This document shows positions 51,309 through 64,000 of a stretch of 64,000 nt of DNA, one piece after another. The stretch's first letter is position 1. Every line of letters starts with the position of its first letter. Made by a program: the position numbers and the translations under genes. A model generated the notes under the pieces. The model saw nothing but the letters and a program-made list of their open reading frames with translations. It was not told where the DNA came from and made no database searches. This DNA comes from Aerococcus sp. Group 1 (GTDB taxonomy: Bacteria > Bacillota > Bacilli > Lactobacillales > Aerococcaceae), in NCBI RefSeq assembly GCF_000193205.1, contig NC_015278.1:1-64000 (forward strand). The letters are read 5' to 3'.

Positions 51309-52520
51309 TTAGGCTTTTATGCCGTCGTTTTCAATATAGCTGGAAACAATGGTGGCCATCCCTTTGGCAGCAACGATAAGCGCGCCTTCATCCATAAAGA
51401 ATTTTGGATGGTGGTGAGGGTAAGCGGGGTGAGCGTCTTGGTCATCACTGGCACAGCCAACCCATAAGAAGGCACTTGGGACCTCTTTCGCATAGAAGGC
51501 AAAGTCTTCGGAAGGTGGTTGGGGTTGGGTAGCTTCCACTTTCTTGAGTTCAGGATACTTGTTATCTTCTAGCGCTTTGACAGCAAATTCAGTCACTTTT
51601 GGATCATTGTAGAGGACAGGGTAACCTTTAAGGTATTCCATTTCGACAGTGACCCCAAAGCTGGCTTCTAAGCCTTTAACCTTAGCCTTGATTTCTTTTT
51701 CAATGGTTTCGCCGACTTCCGGTGACATGGAACGGACGTCGCCAGAGATTTTGACTTGGCCGTTGATGGCATTAGCGGCACCGGCAGCGTCGAAGTTTCC
51801 GATGGTAATGGACCCCACATCGAAAGGATTGAGGCGGCGGGAGACGATGCTTTGTACTTGGGTAACGAAATAAGCACCGGCAACGATAGCATCGTTAGAA
51901 GTGTGTGGTGAGGAAGCGTGTCCACCTTCCCCTTTAATGGTAAGGAAGAAGTTATCGCGACCAGTTTGGGCATTACCTTCTTTATAGTAGATCCCACCAA
52001 CAGGCATGTTACTCATCACGTGCATACCGAAGACATTATCTACCCCATCTAAACAGCCAGCTTCCACCATGGATTTCGCACCACCAGGGCCTTCTTCTTC
52101 AGCGTTTTGGTGTAGGATGACAATCTTTCCTTGCCAGAGGTCTTTTAATTCGATAAAGGTCTCAGCGAGGATCAATAAGTAAGCCGTATGACCGTCATGT
52201 CCACAGGCATGCATGGCGTCGGTTTTTGAAGCGAAGTCAAGGCCAGTATCTTCTTTAATAGGTAGGGCGTCGAAGTCGGCGCGTAGGGCTACGGTCTTGC
52301 CTTCCTTGCCTGAATCAATTGTTACCACGATTCCATAACCATTACCGACATTACGTTCAACCTGACAATCTAGATCTTTATAGAAGTCAGCAATATAATC
52401 TGAAGTCCATTCCTCTTCAAAAGATTTTTCCGCATGTTCGTGAAGTTCACGACGAATTTCAATCATACGGTCATTCTTTTCCTCTAATTTTTCATAGAGT
52501 GTATCTAACAATTGACTCAT
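51309..52520 (-). CDS. M20D-family amidohydrolase (hippurate hydrolase / N-acetyl amino acid deacetylase-like)
   Basis: 403 residues. Motifs: RRELHEHAEKSFEE, ALRADFDALPI, MHACGHDGHTAYLL, LHQNAEEEGPGGAKSM and the late PQPPSEDFAFYA. The dimerisation lid has GEGGHASSPHTSNDAI. Such enzymes remove acyl groups from amino acids; hippurate hydrolysis is a classic aerococcal trait, which makes HipO activity a reasonable guess. Ribosome site aaggagga. It is the third M20 hydrolase in the window. Confidence 0.87.
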   Translation of the reverse strand: MSQLLDTLYEKLEEKNDRMIEIRRELHEHAEKSFEEEWTSDYIADFYKDLDCQVERNVGNGYGIVVTIDSGKEGKTVALRADFDALPIKEDTGLDFASKTDAMHACGHDGHTAYLLILAETFIELKDLWQGKIVILHQNAEEEGPGGAKSMVEAGCLDGVDNVFGMHVMSNMPVGGIYYKEGNAQTGRDNFFLTIKGEGGHASSPHTSNDAIVAGAYFVTQVQSIVSRRLNPFDVGSITIGNFDAAGAANAINGQVKISGDVRSMSPEVGETIEKEIKAKVKGLEASFGVTVEMEYLKGYPVLYNDPKVTEFAVKALEDNKYPELKKVEATQPQPPSEDFAFYAKEVPSAFLWVGCASDDQDAHPAYPHHHPKFFMDEGALIVAAKGMATIVSSYIENDGIKA

Positions 52521-52705
52521 ATTTTTTCCTCCTTGGTAATTTGTTATCTTATGTTAAGATAAACTTATTATAGGAGCTTTGTTAAATAAAGACAAATAAG
52601 TTTGGTTATAAGGGTCCCAGATAGCCAAGCCTCTTAGACCTTGATAAAATAATCATGTAGTAAAAAACAATCAAAAAACGGCCCGTGGCCAAGTAAAGGA
52701 TGGTT

Positions 52706-53428
52706 ATGATGAATGAGACTTGGTATCAAGACCCCTATCCAGGAAAGTCCCGTAAATGGTTGGTTATTTTTAGTATTATCGCTTATTTTGTTGGTGAAAC
52801 CATCATCCAGGGCCTAACCTTATTCTTTCTAGGCTCCAAGCAAAATATTGACTCGGCTATGGATGTCCTGCTCTTGTTAAATTCCTATCCCACAATCTAT
52901 ATTATCTTAGATATCATCTGGATTGCTCTCTTTATATGGGGATTGAGTGCTGGTGGGCTCAAGTTCTTTAGCCGGCAGAAAGTGACCAGCAAGTTTTTCT
53001 TTGACGTCTTAATTGGAGTGGTCTTAATCTTTGCCTTTCAATGGTTGATTGGAGGCTTGACCCAATGTCTCTATCCCGAACAGGTTGATTCAGTGAACCA
53101 GACCATTTTGCTGAACTCGGCTAACCAGATGCCCAATTGGAAGATCTTCCTTTGCTTCTGTATCCTACCGGCGATTAGTGAAGAGATTCTGACCCGGGGC
53201 CTAATCATGCGCTACTTTGTTCCTAAGCACCCTTTCTTGGGGATGGTTTTAGCGGCCGCTTTCTTTGCTACCCTCCACGCGTCAAATCTTTGGATTCATT
53301 GGCTGGGTTACTATGCCATGGGGATGGCGCTGGCTTGGACTTATTACCGGACCGGGCGGATCGAAGCCGCAATGACGGTTCACTTTATCAATAACTTTAT
53401 TGCGACGATCCCCATGTACCTGTCTTAG
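52706..53428 (+). CDS. CPBP-family intramembrane metalloprotease
   Basis: About 240 residues, eight hydrophobic segments. The Abi/CPBP motifs are in order: SEEILTRGLIMRYF (EExxxR), ATLHASN (His) and TVHFINNFIATI (His). Family roles include prenyl-protein processing and bacteriocin self-immunity; no bacteriocin gene is nearby. ATGs at 52700, 52706 and 52709 follow taaagg; 52706 has the best spacing. Confidence 0.85.
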   Translation: MMNETWYQDPYPGKSRKWLVIFSIIAYFVGETIIQGLTLFFLGSKQNIDSAMDVLLLLNSYPTIYIILDIIWIALFIWGLSAGGLKFFSRQKVTSKFFFDVLIGVVLIFAFQWLIGGLTQCLYPEQVDSVNQTILLNSANQMPNWKIFLCFCILPAISEEILTRGLIMRYFVPKHPFLGMVLAAAFFATLHASNLWIHWLGYYAMGMALAWTYYRTGRIEAAMTVHFINNFIATIPMYLS

Positions 53429-53449
53429 TTATTTGCGAATGAATTGAGG

Positions 53450-53476
53450 GAGAACCGGCTTTTGGGCCGGTTCTTA
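53450..53476 (+). terminator. Terminator after the CPBP gene
   Basis: Stem AGAACCGGC / GCCGGTTCT with loop ttttgg; the following T run is short. Confidence 0.7.
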
Positions 53477-53588
53477 CTATATAAAGGGAGACTTGGTTGC
53501 GGACTGCCTATTGACGGGCTAGGAAAAATGTTTTTTAATGGATGCAGGAATGAGCTTAGGCATAAAGAGTACAAGGAGCGAATGTGAT

Positions 53589-54425
53589 ATGAATGAATGG
53601 TTACCAGAAGGGAAGCTATCGCTGGTGTCCACCAATTTCTTTCAAAGAAAGGCCCCGCTGTTGTGGGCCTGGCGAGAAGCCCCCGCATTAACAAATGATA
53701 GCGGCTGGCGTTTTTTAAGCCAGGCAGATACCACCACTTCTCTGAAGCATTCCCAGGCCAAACTAGTTAGCTATGAACAAGTCCTAGCCCTTGAGCCTGC
53801 CATTGCTTTTATTTACCGTTATCCTCTGGGAGCCGACATGCAGTTCTCTACCAAGACCACCCCACCTCACTTTGTCTACAATGATAGCTATGAGAGGGTA
53901 CGTCCTATTCCAGCTAACGCAGATTATCCGATCGAGGACCCGGTCTTCAAACGTCACTTTCCTTCCTTTGTTCAGTCCTATCAGGGAGATAAGACTGGGT
54001 TAAGCTGGTCCTATCAGTTATCTCAGGAAGAACTGGCCCAGCTCAACCACTTAAATAGCGAACTTGTTACTTTCTTTAATCTTTGTTTGGGCCAAACAGA
54101 TACTTTAGATAATGACTTGGACTACTATTTACTTGTTGGCCTGTCCTTAGGTTTCCTACATATTAGTGATGAAGCGAGACCTGTTGACCATTGGCAGGAT
54201 AATGTCAATAATGTGATCGCCAATGCCCTCTTTACTCGCTTTTCATATCCTTTAGAAAAGGGCAAGCAGGTCGTCTTACAATTTCTAAGCGACCGCAAAA
54301 GTTCTCCAGTTGCCCAACAAATTCACCTTTATGGGGAGCAGATGCGCCTGTGGTACCAAGCCAATCAAAAGCAGCGGATCCAAGGAGAATACCAGGGTTT
54401 GCGAAATCATTATATAAAAGATTAA
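53589..54425 (+). CDS. DUF2185-domain protein of unknown function
   Basis: 278 residues. The N-terminal part (about 8-90) resembles DUF2185 (immunity-like) proteins: LVSTNFFQRKAPLLWAWREAP ... DSGWRFLSQADT. The rest is not recognised; it is rich in aromatic and acidic residues with no signal peptide or membrane segment. I chose the ATG at 53589 because aaggag lies 10 bases upstream; the frame opens at 53538. It is the last gene before the rRNA operon, with no toxin partner seen. Confidence 0.65.
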   Translation: MNEWLPEGKLSLVSTNFFQRKAPLLWAWREAPALTNDSGWRFLSQADTTTSLKHSQAKLVSYEQVLALEPAIAFIYRYPLGADMQFSTKTTPPHFVYNDSYERVRPIPANADYPIEDPVFKRHFPSFVQSYQGDKTGLSWSYQLSQEELAQLNHLNSELVTFFNLCLGQTDTLDNDLDYYLLVGLSLGFLHISDEARPVDHWQDNVNNVIANALFTRFSYPLEKGKQVVLQFLSDRKSSPVAQQIHLYGEQMRLWYQANQKQRIQGEYQGLRNHYIKD

Positions 54426-54528
54426 AAAAGCTCTTGTCAAACCTCATAAGCTGTGATAATATTTTACTCGTGCCTTTCTTCCAGGAAATACAACTTCCAG
54501 GGCGAAGGCAAAAGATTTAAAAAACTTG

Positions 54529-54557
54529 TTGACATCCTGATGAAAACAAGATATACT
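54529..54557 (+). promoter_or_regulatory. rRNA operon promoter P1
   Basis: Perfect TTGACA (54529-54534), 17-base spacer, TATACT (54552-54557). Confidence 0.9.
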
Positions 54558-54634
54558 AATTTAGTTGTTTCTTTTAAAAGACAACCAAATATAATTTGTA
54601 AGCTGAGTGCTTCAAAAAATATTTAAAAAACATG

Positions 54635-54663
54635 TTGACATAAACATCATCATGTGATACTAT
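54635..54663 (+). promoter_or_regulatory. rRNA operon promoter P2
   Basis: Perfect TTGACA (54635-54640), 17-base spacer, extended TGA-TACTAT (54658-54663). A leader box tttgaaaactgaacaaag (about 54704-54721) follows and recurs before 23S, typical of rrn antitermination/processing regions. Confidence 0.85.
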
Positions 54664-54841
54664 ATAATAGTTGTCAAAAGGACAGCGGTTATAAATTATA
54701 GACCTTTGAAAACTGAACAAAGAAGACGAACCAAATGTGTAGGGCATCAACATTTTGTTGATGAACCAACAATTCAAACAATAAGTCTAGACGAGACTAT
54801 AACTAGTCAGCAAACAAATGAGCTATTCAACGCTCATGATT

Positions 54842-56400
<1,559 letters not shown>

Positions 56401-56472
56401 ATTCGGAATACATATTTGAGTCTTCTTTGTTTAGTTTTGAGAGGTCTATCCACATGGTTGATGGATTTAACC

Positions 56473-56546
<74 letters not shown>

Positions 56547-56580
56547 TTACATGTTTATTATAGGACCATAACTCATACCC

Positions 56581-56653
56581 GGGGGATTAGCTCAGCTGGG
56601 AGAGCGCCTGCTTTGCAAGCAGGAGGTCAGCGGTTCGATCCCGCTATCCTCCA
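56581..56653 (+). tRNA. tRNA-Ala (anticodon TGC)
   Basis: GGGGGATTAGCTCAGC start, anticodon loop TTTGCAA, 73 bases, second tRNA of the 16S-23S spacer. CCA is not encoded. Confidence 0.96.
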
Positions 56654-56818
56654 TTGCAACGGAAACGTTGCAGATTGTTCTTTGAAAACTGAATACTATC
56701 ATAACATTCCGCATTTCTATTTTTTGCGAGATAGAAATGTCAATAAACCAATTTTACCAAGCGTAAAAACCGAAAAAGAAAGAGTTTTAAAACTTTTCGC
56801 ATCATACAACTTAACCGG

Positions 56819-59725
<2,907 letters not shown>

Positions 59726-59798
59726 AGGATAAGGTTGTATGAGGTTTAAGGAAGGCATGATAGATTCAGTTTTGAGCGAACAAGCTCAAAAAAATAAA

Positions 59799-59918
59799 TT
59801 GTACGGTGACGATGGCAAGAAGGACCCACCTGTATCCATCCCGAACACAGCAGTTAAGCTTCTTAGCGCCGAATGTAGTTGGGGGTTGCCCCCTGTGAGA
59901 CTAGGACGTTGCCGTGCA
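59799..59918 (+). rRNA. rrf: 5S ribosomal RNA
   Basis: Closing stem TTGTACGGTG near the start pairs with TGCCGTGCAA at the end; the middle has CCCGAACACAGCAGTTAAGC. Ends are within a few bases. Confidence 0.95.
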
Positions 59919-59930
59919 ATCTTATTTTAT

Positions 59931-60004
59931 TCCGCAATAGCTCAGTTGGTAGTAGCGCTTGACTGTTAATCAAGATGTCGTAGGTTCGAGTCCTACTTGC
60001 GGAG
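59931..60004 (+). tRNA. tRNA-Asn (anticodon GTT)
   Basis: TCCGCAATAGCTCAG start, anticodon loop CTGTTAA, T-arm GTAGGTTCGAGTCCTAC, 74 bases. It follows 5S in the rrn operon. CCA is not encoded. Confidence 0.95.
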
Positions 60005-60025
60005 TTATTTTTTAGGAATATTTTT

Positions 60026-60098
60026 GCTGCTGTAGCTCAGTTGGTAGAGCGTCGCCTTGGTAAGGCGGAGGTCACGGGTTCGAATCCCGTCAGTAGCT
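60026..60098 (+). tRNA. tRNA-Thr (anticodon GGT)
   Basis: GCTGCTGTAGCTCAG start, anticodon stem TCGCC/GGCGG with loop TTGGTAA (anticodon GGT), 73 bases. CCA is not encoded. A T run follows and may terminate the operon; the hairpin agggagaatgttttcgttgacattctctttttt at about 60137-60169 is a clearer terminator. Confidence 0.94.
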
Positions 60099-60136
60099 TT
60101 TTTTATTGCTTATATAATCGTTTTAAATGACTTAGT

Positions 60137-60170
60137 AAGGGAGAATGTTTTCGTTGACATTCTCTTTTTT
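60137..60170 (+). terminator. Terminator of the rRNA/tRNA operon
   Basis: Stem GAGAATGT / ACATTCTC with a T6 run. Confidence 0.8.
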
Positions 60171-60286
60171 TATTGATTAAAAAGGAAATGATCGCTTATG
60201 GCGAACAGCTGTGTTCTGTTATTCTTAGGCAAAAACCGTCTCTAGCATGGTATGATGATAGGAAAGATGTGAAGGAGTCTGTATAT

Positions 60287-61381
60287 ATGGAACATATTGA
60301 AACCTACCTTGCTCAGCTTGGTAACCGCAGCGATCAACGCACTGGAGCCGTTAATACACCAATTTATTTAAGTACTGCCTACGCTCACCCGGGTTTGGGT
60401 GAGTCAACCGGATTCGATTATTCACGGACAGCCAATCCCACTCGAAATATCCTACAAGAGGGGATTAAAAATTTAGAAGCGGGCGACTATGGTTTTGCCA
60501 CGAGTTCAGGGATGGCAGCCATCCAACTCGTCATTGAAGGACTTTTAGAAGCGGGCGACCATGTTGTCACCTTGCAAGACTTATATGGAGGCACCTACCG
60601 CTACTTCCATGCCTTAGAAGAACGGGGCCAATATCGCTTTACTTACTGTTTAAGCGCAGAAGAAATTGACCAGGCCTTAAATGATGATATTAAATTAGTC
60701 TTCATTGAAACGCCAACCAATCCAATGATGACGGAATTCGATATCCAAGCCATCGCTGATAAGGCGCATGCTGTGGGGGCCTTGGTTGTTGTTGATAATA
60801 CCTTCTATACCCCTGTCTTACAGCAACCTCTCCGCCAAGGGGCAGATATTGTAGTTCATTCTGCCACCAAGTATCTTGCTGGACATAATGATGTTTTAGC
60901 TGGCTTGGTAGCCTGTAGGGGCGAAGCCATTGGTGAAGCTCTAGCCTTCCAGTTAAATACCACAGGGGCAACTTTAGGTCCAATCGATTGTTGGTTAACC
61001 ATTCGTGGGCTCAAAACTTTAGCCTTACGGATGAACCAACACCAGTCTAATGCCCAAGCCATTGTTGACTACTTAAAAACCGAGTCCTTAGTTTCCCAAG
61101 TCTTCTATACCGGTAAAGGCGGCATGGTAACCTTTGAAATGGCCGACCAAAGTAAAATCAATGACTGGTTACATGCCGTAAAAATATTTACCTTTGCAGA
61201 AAGTTTGGGTGGGGTAGAGAGTTTAGTCACTTATCCAAAGACCCAGACCCATGCCGATATCCCAGAAGAATTACGGCTTAAATATGGCCTCAATGATGGG
61301 ATTGTCCGCTTGTCAGTGGGCATTGAAAATGGCCAAGACTTAGTCAAGGACCTAAGGAATGCATTTGATCAGATACGTTAG
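60287..61381 (+). CDS. Cys/Met-metabolism PLP enzyme (cystathionine gamma-synthase or beta-lyase type)
   Basis: Fold-type I PLP enzyme of the trans-sulfuration family, 364 residues. Motifs: FDYSRTANPTRNILQ, the cofactor stacking region SSGMAAIQLV, DNTFYTPVLQQPLRQGADIVVHSATKYLAGHND with the Schiff-base lysine, and SLGGVESLVTYP. Sequence alone does not separate gamma-synthase, gamma-lyase and beta-lyase. The start at 60287 follows gaaggag and matches the family; the open frame upstream to 60173 is an artefact. A TGG-TATGAT extended -10 lies at 60248-60256. A LysR regulator gene follows 27 bases later. Confidence 0.9.
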   Translation: MEHIETYLAQLGNRSDQRTGAVNTPIYLSTAYAHPGLGESTGFDYSRTANPTRNILQEGIKNLEAGDYGFATSSGMAAIQLVIEGLLEAGDHVVTLQDLYGGTYRYFHALEERGQYRFTYCLSAEEIDQALNDDIKLVFIETPTNPMMTEFDIQAIADKAHAVGALVVVDNTFYTPVLQQPLRQGADIVVHSATKYLAGHNDVLAGLVACRGEAIGEALAFQLNTTGATLGPIDCWLTIRGLKTLALRMNQHQSNAQAIVDYLKTESLVSQVFYTGKGGMVTFEMADQSKINDWLHAVKIFTFAESLGGVESLVTYPKTQTHADIPEELRLKYGLNDGIVRLSVGIENGQDLVKDLRNAFDQIR

Positions 61382-61408
61382 TTAATTATTGATAAAAGAG
61401 GAATCCAT

Positions 61409-62314
61409 ATGAATTTTCAAAAATTAAAATATGCCGTGGTAGTTGCCAACAGTGGTTCCTTTCGTGAAGCTAGCCGTCGCTTGTATATGGCACAATCTAG
61501 TTTGTCTACCGCGATTAAGGAATTAGAGGAAGAGTACCAAATTCAAATTTTTGAGCGTACTAAGCGGGGAGTATTCATTACCAATGAGGGCAGCGAGTTC
61601 CTCTCTTACGCCGAGGATATTCTCTCACAGGTTGAAACTTTAGAGAACCGCTATTTGGAAGATAATGAGCGGCGCTTGTTTTCTGTCTCAGGTCAGCATT
61701 ATGACTTTGCTTGTGAGGCATTTAGCCAATTAATTGCTGAAGAGAGCGGGAATGGTTGGGATTTTCGTTTTTTGGAAACGTCAACCAGTCAAGTCTTAGA
61801 AGATGTCAAACGGTCTTATTCTGAGCTAGGGCTCTTATACATGAATGATAAAAACCAGCGGGTCATCGAACAATACCTCAACCGCTATGAGTTGGTCTTT
61901 CATCAATTGGGGAACTTCTACCCCCATGCCTTTGTAGGGACTAAGCACCCTTTGGCTGACCGTGACCAGGTGTCTTTAGAAGAATTGAGCCAGTACCCCG
62001 TGATTAAATTTGAACAAAGCCGGGGCTCTTCCATGCAATTTACCGAAGAATCTTTGGAGCCTGATTTTGAAGGACAAGAGGTTGTTTATGCTTCTGACCG
62101 GGCTACTGTTATTAATGTTTTAGCCAATACTCAGGCTTATTTGATTGGGTCCGGCCTAGTGACTTCCCCCTTTGCTGATTTAGAACGCATCATTCCTATC
62201 GAGGGGCAGGATAATAAGCCCAATAAAATTGGTTACATCGAAGCCCGCTATCGGAAAACTTCCCCCTTTGCTAAGCGTTACATCACCTTATTAGAAAATA
62301 TGGTGAATTCATGA
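61409..62314 (+). CDS. LysR-family transcriptional regulator
   Basis: 301 residues: N-terminal winged helix-turn-helix (MNFQKLKYAVVVANSGSFREASRRLYMAQSSLSTAIKELEEE is the usual arrangement) and a C-terminal periplasmic-binding-like effector domain. Ribosome site aagaggaa. Placed just after a sulfur amino acid enzyme, it most likely controls that gene or other Cys/Met genes, as CmbR/CysL types do; this is context inference. Confidence 0.88.
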   Translation: MNFQKLKYAVVVANSGSFREASRRLYMAQSSLSTAIKELEEEYQIQIFERTKRGVFITNEGSEFLSYAEDILSQVETLENRYLEDNERRLFSVSGQHYDFACEAFSQLIAEESGNGWDFRFLETSTSQVLEDVKRSYSELGLLYMNDKNQRVIEQYLNRYELVFHQLGNFYPHAFVGTKHPLADRDQVSLEELSQYPVIKFEQSRGSSMQFTEESLEPDFEGQEVVYASDRATVINVLANTQAYLIGSGLVTSPFADLERIIPIEGQDNKPNKIGYIEARYRKTSPFAKRYITLLENMVNS

Positions 62315-62409
62315 TATTCTGATCTTAGTGAGTGACAGTGTAAGCATTATAAAGAGAGTGGGGCTTTGTCTCAGTCTCTAAGTAAACCACTAGGAAATGA
62401 GGAATGATT

Positions 62410-62712
62410 ATGTCTTACGAAATTAAACAAGACGGTAATGCTTTTGTTATTGAAGGTGAAGATGGCCAAAGAATTGGCGAAATTACGTGGAGTCCGGCAG
62501 ACCAATTTGTGATTGCTGACCACACTTGGACCCATCCTTCTCTTAGAGGAAAGGGAGTGGCTGGTCAGTTACTCGATCACTTAGTGGACTACATGAAGCA
62601 GGAAGATAAATACATCTTAGCCAGCTGCCCTTATGTGGTAGAAAAATTTAAACGCCAACCCCAAAAATACGACTTTATTAACTACCATAAACAAGTTCAA
62701 GATAAAGACTAA
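62410..62712 (+). CDS. Small GNAT-like N-acetyltransferase (YidJ/Gcn5-related type)
   Basis: 100 residues with the compact GNAT core of the YidJ/NATD1 group: GQRIGEITWSPADQFVIADHTWTHPSLRGKGVAGQLLDHLVDYMKQ, then ILASCPYVVEKFKRQPQKY. Substrate unknown. The ATG at 62410 has gagga at proper distance; 62404 is too close. Confidence 0.85.
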   Translation: MSYEIKQDGNAFVIEGEDGQRIGEITWSPADQFVIADHTWTHPSLRGKGVAGQLLDHLVDYMKQEDKYILASCPYVVEKFKRQPQKYDFINYHKQVQDKD

Positions 62713-62813
62713 TTCAGTTAGGATTAATCACTACTTTCTTTACACTTTATGAGAATGAGCCTACAATAGGGATAGTAACCTTTGACAAACCAACAAATGG
62801 AGGGGTATAGCGG

Positions 62814-63395
62814 ATGAAAGCAATGATCTTATTAAGTAAGAATTATGAAGAAACCGAAGCAGTCGCAGTGATTGACATTTTACGTCGGGCTGAAATCGAC
62901 ATTGACGTGGTGGCTACTGAAGGTGACCTTGATACGGTGGGAGATCACAATATCACTATCCGAGCGGACTATCTCTTAGAAGATATTAAGGGAGCGGACT
63001 ATGATATCTTGATCACCCCTGGTGGAGTTGGAGGGACCAATGCCCTTAGAGAAAACGATAAAGTTATCGACCTCCTCAAGGAACAATACCAATCAGATTC
63101 TAGTTATATTGCCAGCATCTGTGCGTCACCAAGAGTCTTAGATAAGGCTGGCATTTCCCAAGAAATTCGTGGGACTATTTTCCCAGCCCTTAGTGACCAA
63201 GTGACCTTTAAGGAATATGTGGCTGACGAGATTGTCGTTAATGACCAAGACCACCAAGTGATTACCTCACAAGGCCCAGCGACGGCTTATTACTTTGCCC
63301 TAGAAATTGTCCGGCAATTGAAGGGCCAAGAAGTCCATGACCAAGTGGCTAAGGCGCTCTTAATTCCTAATGTTGAAGCTGCGGTTAAGGCTTAA
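62814..63395 (+). CDS. DJ-1/PfpI family protein
   Basis: 193 residues with the DJ-1 catalytic set: Glu in [16 protein letters not shown], nucleophile Cys in [16 protein letters not shown], and the [11 protein letters not shown] and [17 protein letters not shown] signatures. Members act as glyoxalase III, deglycase or chaperones. Ribosome site ggaggggta. The last base pairs overlap yidD (TTAATG), so the two are translationally coupled. Confidence 0.88.
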   Translation: MKAMILLSKNYEETEAVAVIDILRRAEIDIDVVATEGDLDTVGDHNITIRADYLLEDIKGADYDILITPGGVGGTNALRENDKVIDLLKEQYQSDSSYIASICASPRVLDKAGISQEIRGTIFPALSDQVTFKEYVADEIVVNDQDHQVITSQGPATAYYFALEIVRQLKGQEVHDQVAKALLIPNVEAAVKA

Positions 63396-63685
63396 TGTTT
63401 ATTTATTTACTAAAAGCGCTGGTAAGATTTTACCAGCGTTTTATTTCGCCTGCCTTACCGCCGTCTTGCCGTTACTATCCCACTTGCTCGACTTATATGC
63501 TTAGAGCTCTAGAAAAGCATGGCTTTTTCAAGGGGACGCTGATGGGGCTGGCCCGAATTCTACGCTGTCAGCCCTATGCCCGCGGTGGCGTCGACCCAGT
63601 TCCTGATCATTTCAGCCTCAAACGCAATGACCAAGAAGTCAGCCCTAAAGAACGCCAAGCCTTAGCCAGATTAAGTAAGAAATGA
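63395..63685 (+). CDS. yidD: Membrane protein insertion efficiency factor YidD
   Basis: 96 residues: [36 protein letters not shown] and [17 protein letters not shown], the conserved Cys- and Pro-rich pattern of YidD, with an amphipathic N-terminal helix. In many bacteria it sits beside rnpA-yidC at the origin; here it is coupled to a DJ-1 gene instead. The start overlaps the preceding stop. Confidence 0.93.
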   Translation: MFIYLLKALVRFYQRFISPALPPSCRYYPTCSTYMLRALEKHGFFKGTLMGLARILRCQPYARGGVDPVPDHFSLKRNDQEVSPKERQALARLSKK

Positions 63686-63713
63686 TAAAAAAGCTATTTA
63701 ACAAATAGAATCT

Positions 63714-63891
63714 AAGAGCATTCGTTCCGCTTTTGAATTAGCTCGTTGAAGAGCCATGGCATCGGCTCGGGCCGAGGTCCCTCACCTAGCGAGCTTCAAA
63801 CGGATCGTACGGCTGGAACCTACGATCCGTAATTCACATCGCTTGCTTTTTCATGGCTAACGACTAAATTCAAAGCTCCCCTACTGCTCAG
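63714..63891. repeat. Nested-hairpin repeat, family B, copy B2
   Basis: Non-coding. Ends agagcattcgttccgc and ctactgctca; outer stem gcttttgaattagctcgttgaagagccatg pairs in part with catggctaacgactaaattcaaagc. Inner hairpins ctcacctagcgag and cggatcgta / tacgatccg. It is homologous to B1 at 15.2 kb but lacks the long core of B1. The last 110 bases of the window show nothing further. Confidence 0.75.
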
Positions 63892-64000
63892 ATTGGTTTA
63901 ATAGCTAGCTGTCAGAGATAAATAAGTTAGTAAACAAATTTCAAATTTTAACTTATACTTGTACTAATTTAACGAATTTATATTTAATTACTTGTGAAAG

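Overview
The window starts at a chromosomal replication origin of a low-GC Gram-positive bacterium. The 16S rRNA gene, gene order (dnaA-dnaN ... yaaA-recF-gyrB-gyrA; rpsF-ssb-rpsR; gdpP ... rplI-dnaB), T-box control and single-hairpin terminators fit Lactobacillales. The 16S 5' region reads most like Aerococcus (Aerococcaceae); the genus is my inference, since no database search was possible.

Layout. 0-2.8 kb: dnaA, an oriC with DnaA boxes and DnaA-trios, dnaN. 2.8-6.5 kb: a nested-hairpin repeat, an IS110-type transposase and a glcD-like FAD oxidase, which interrupt the usual dnaN-yaaA junction. 6.5-12.7 kb: yaaA-recF-gyrB-gyrA behind its own promoter and a terminator-like leader hairpin. 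12.9-20.8 kb: a NatAB-type ABC exporter, two kinds of nested-hairpin repeat, a frameshifted acetyltransferase, tRNA-Leu, and a reverse-strand amide-scavenging operon (M20 amidohydrolase, YfcC transporter, asparaginase). 20.9-23.2 kb: rpsF-ssb-rpsR and an XRE regulator/membrane protein pair. 23.15-25.69 kb: a gene-free AT-rich block with six perfect DnaA boxes followed by seven parS sites, which looks like a centromere plus DnaA-binding locus. 25.7-32.5 kb: gdpP, an iron-export-type ABC system with two FetB permeases, rplI, dnaB, tRNA-Lys. 32.5-41.8 kb: alcohol dehydrogenase with a duplicated promoter module, YrhK-like protein, lactate permease, M20 peptidase, three tandem nested-hairpin repeats, a lone trpB behind an apparent Trp-codon attenuator, and argG behind a T-box. 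41.8-54.4 kb: amidohydrolase plus membrane protein, pncA, a secreted or anchored nuclease, YoaK, a glycosyltransferase, a possible 35-aa small protein gene, a two-part ThrE exporter, an IS3 element inside a terminator, M20 hydrolase, CPBP protease, DUF2185-like protein. 54.5-60.1 kb: a complete rRNA operon with tRNA-Ile and tRNA-Ala in the spacer and tRNA-Asn and tRNA-Thr after 5S. 60.2-63.9 kb: Cys/Met-metabolism PLP enzyme, LysR regulator, small GNAT, DJ-1/PfpI protein, yidD and a last repeat.

The genes describe origin-proximal housekeeping (initiation, gyrase, helicase, single-strand binding, c-di-AMP turnover, ribosome synthesis) mixed with scavenging of amides, peptides, lactate and amino acids. 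The most notable material is non-coding: the parS/DnaA-box block, the Trp-codon attenuator, and two families of multi-level inverted repeats whose arms covary between copies.

Five genes (a PAT-like acetyltransferase, asparaginase, YrhK-like, lctP, argG) each need one extra base to restore the expected frame. In every case adding one A in an A-tract (A6 in four of them) restores the frame. I suspect homopolymer undercalls in the assembly, though real slippage mutations cannot be excluded.
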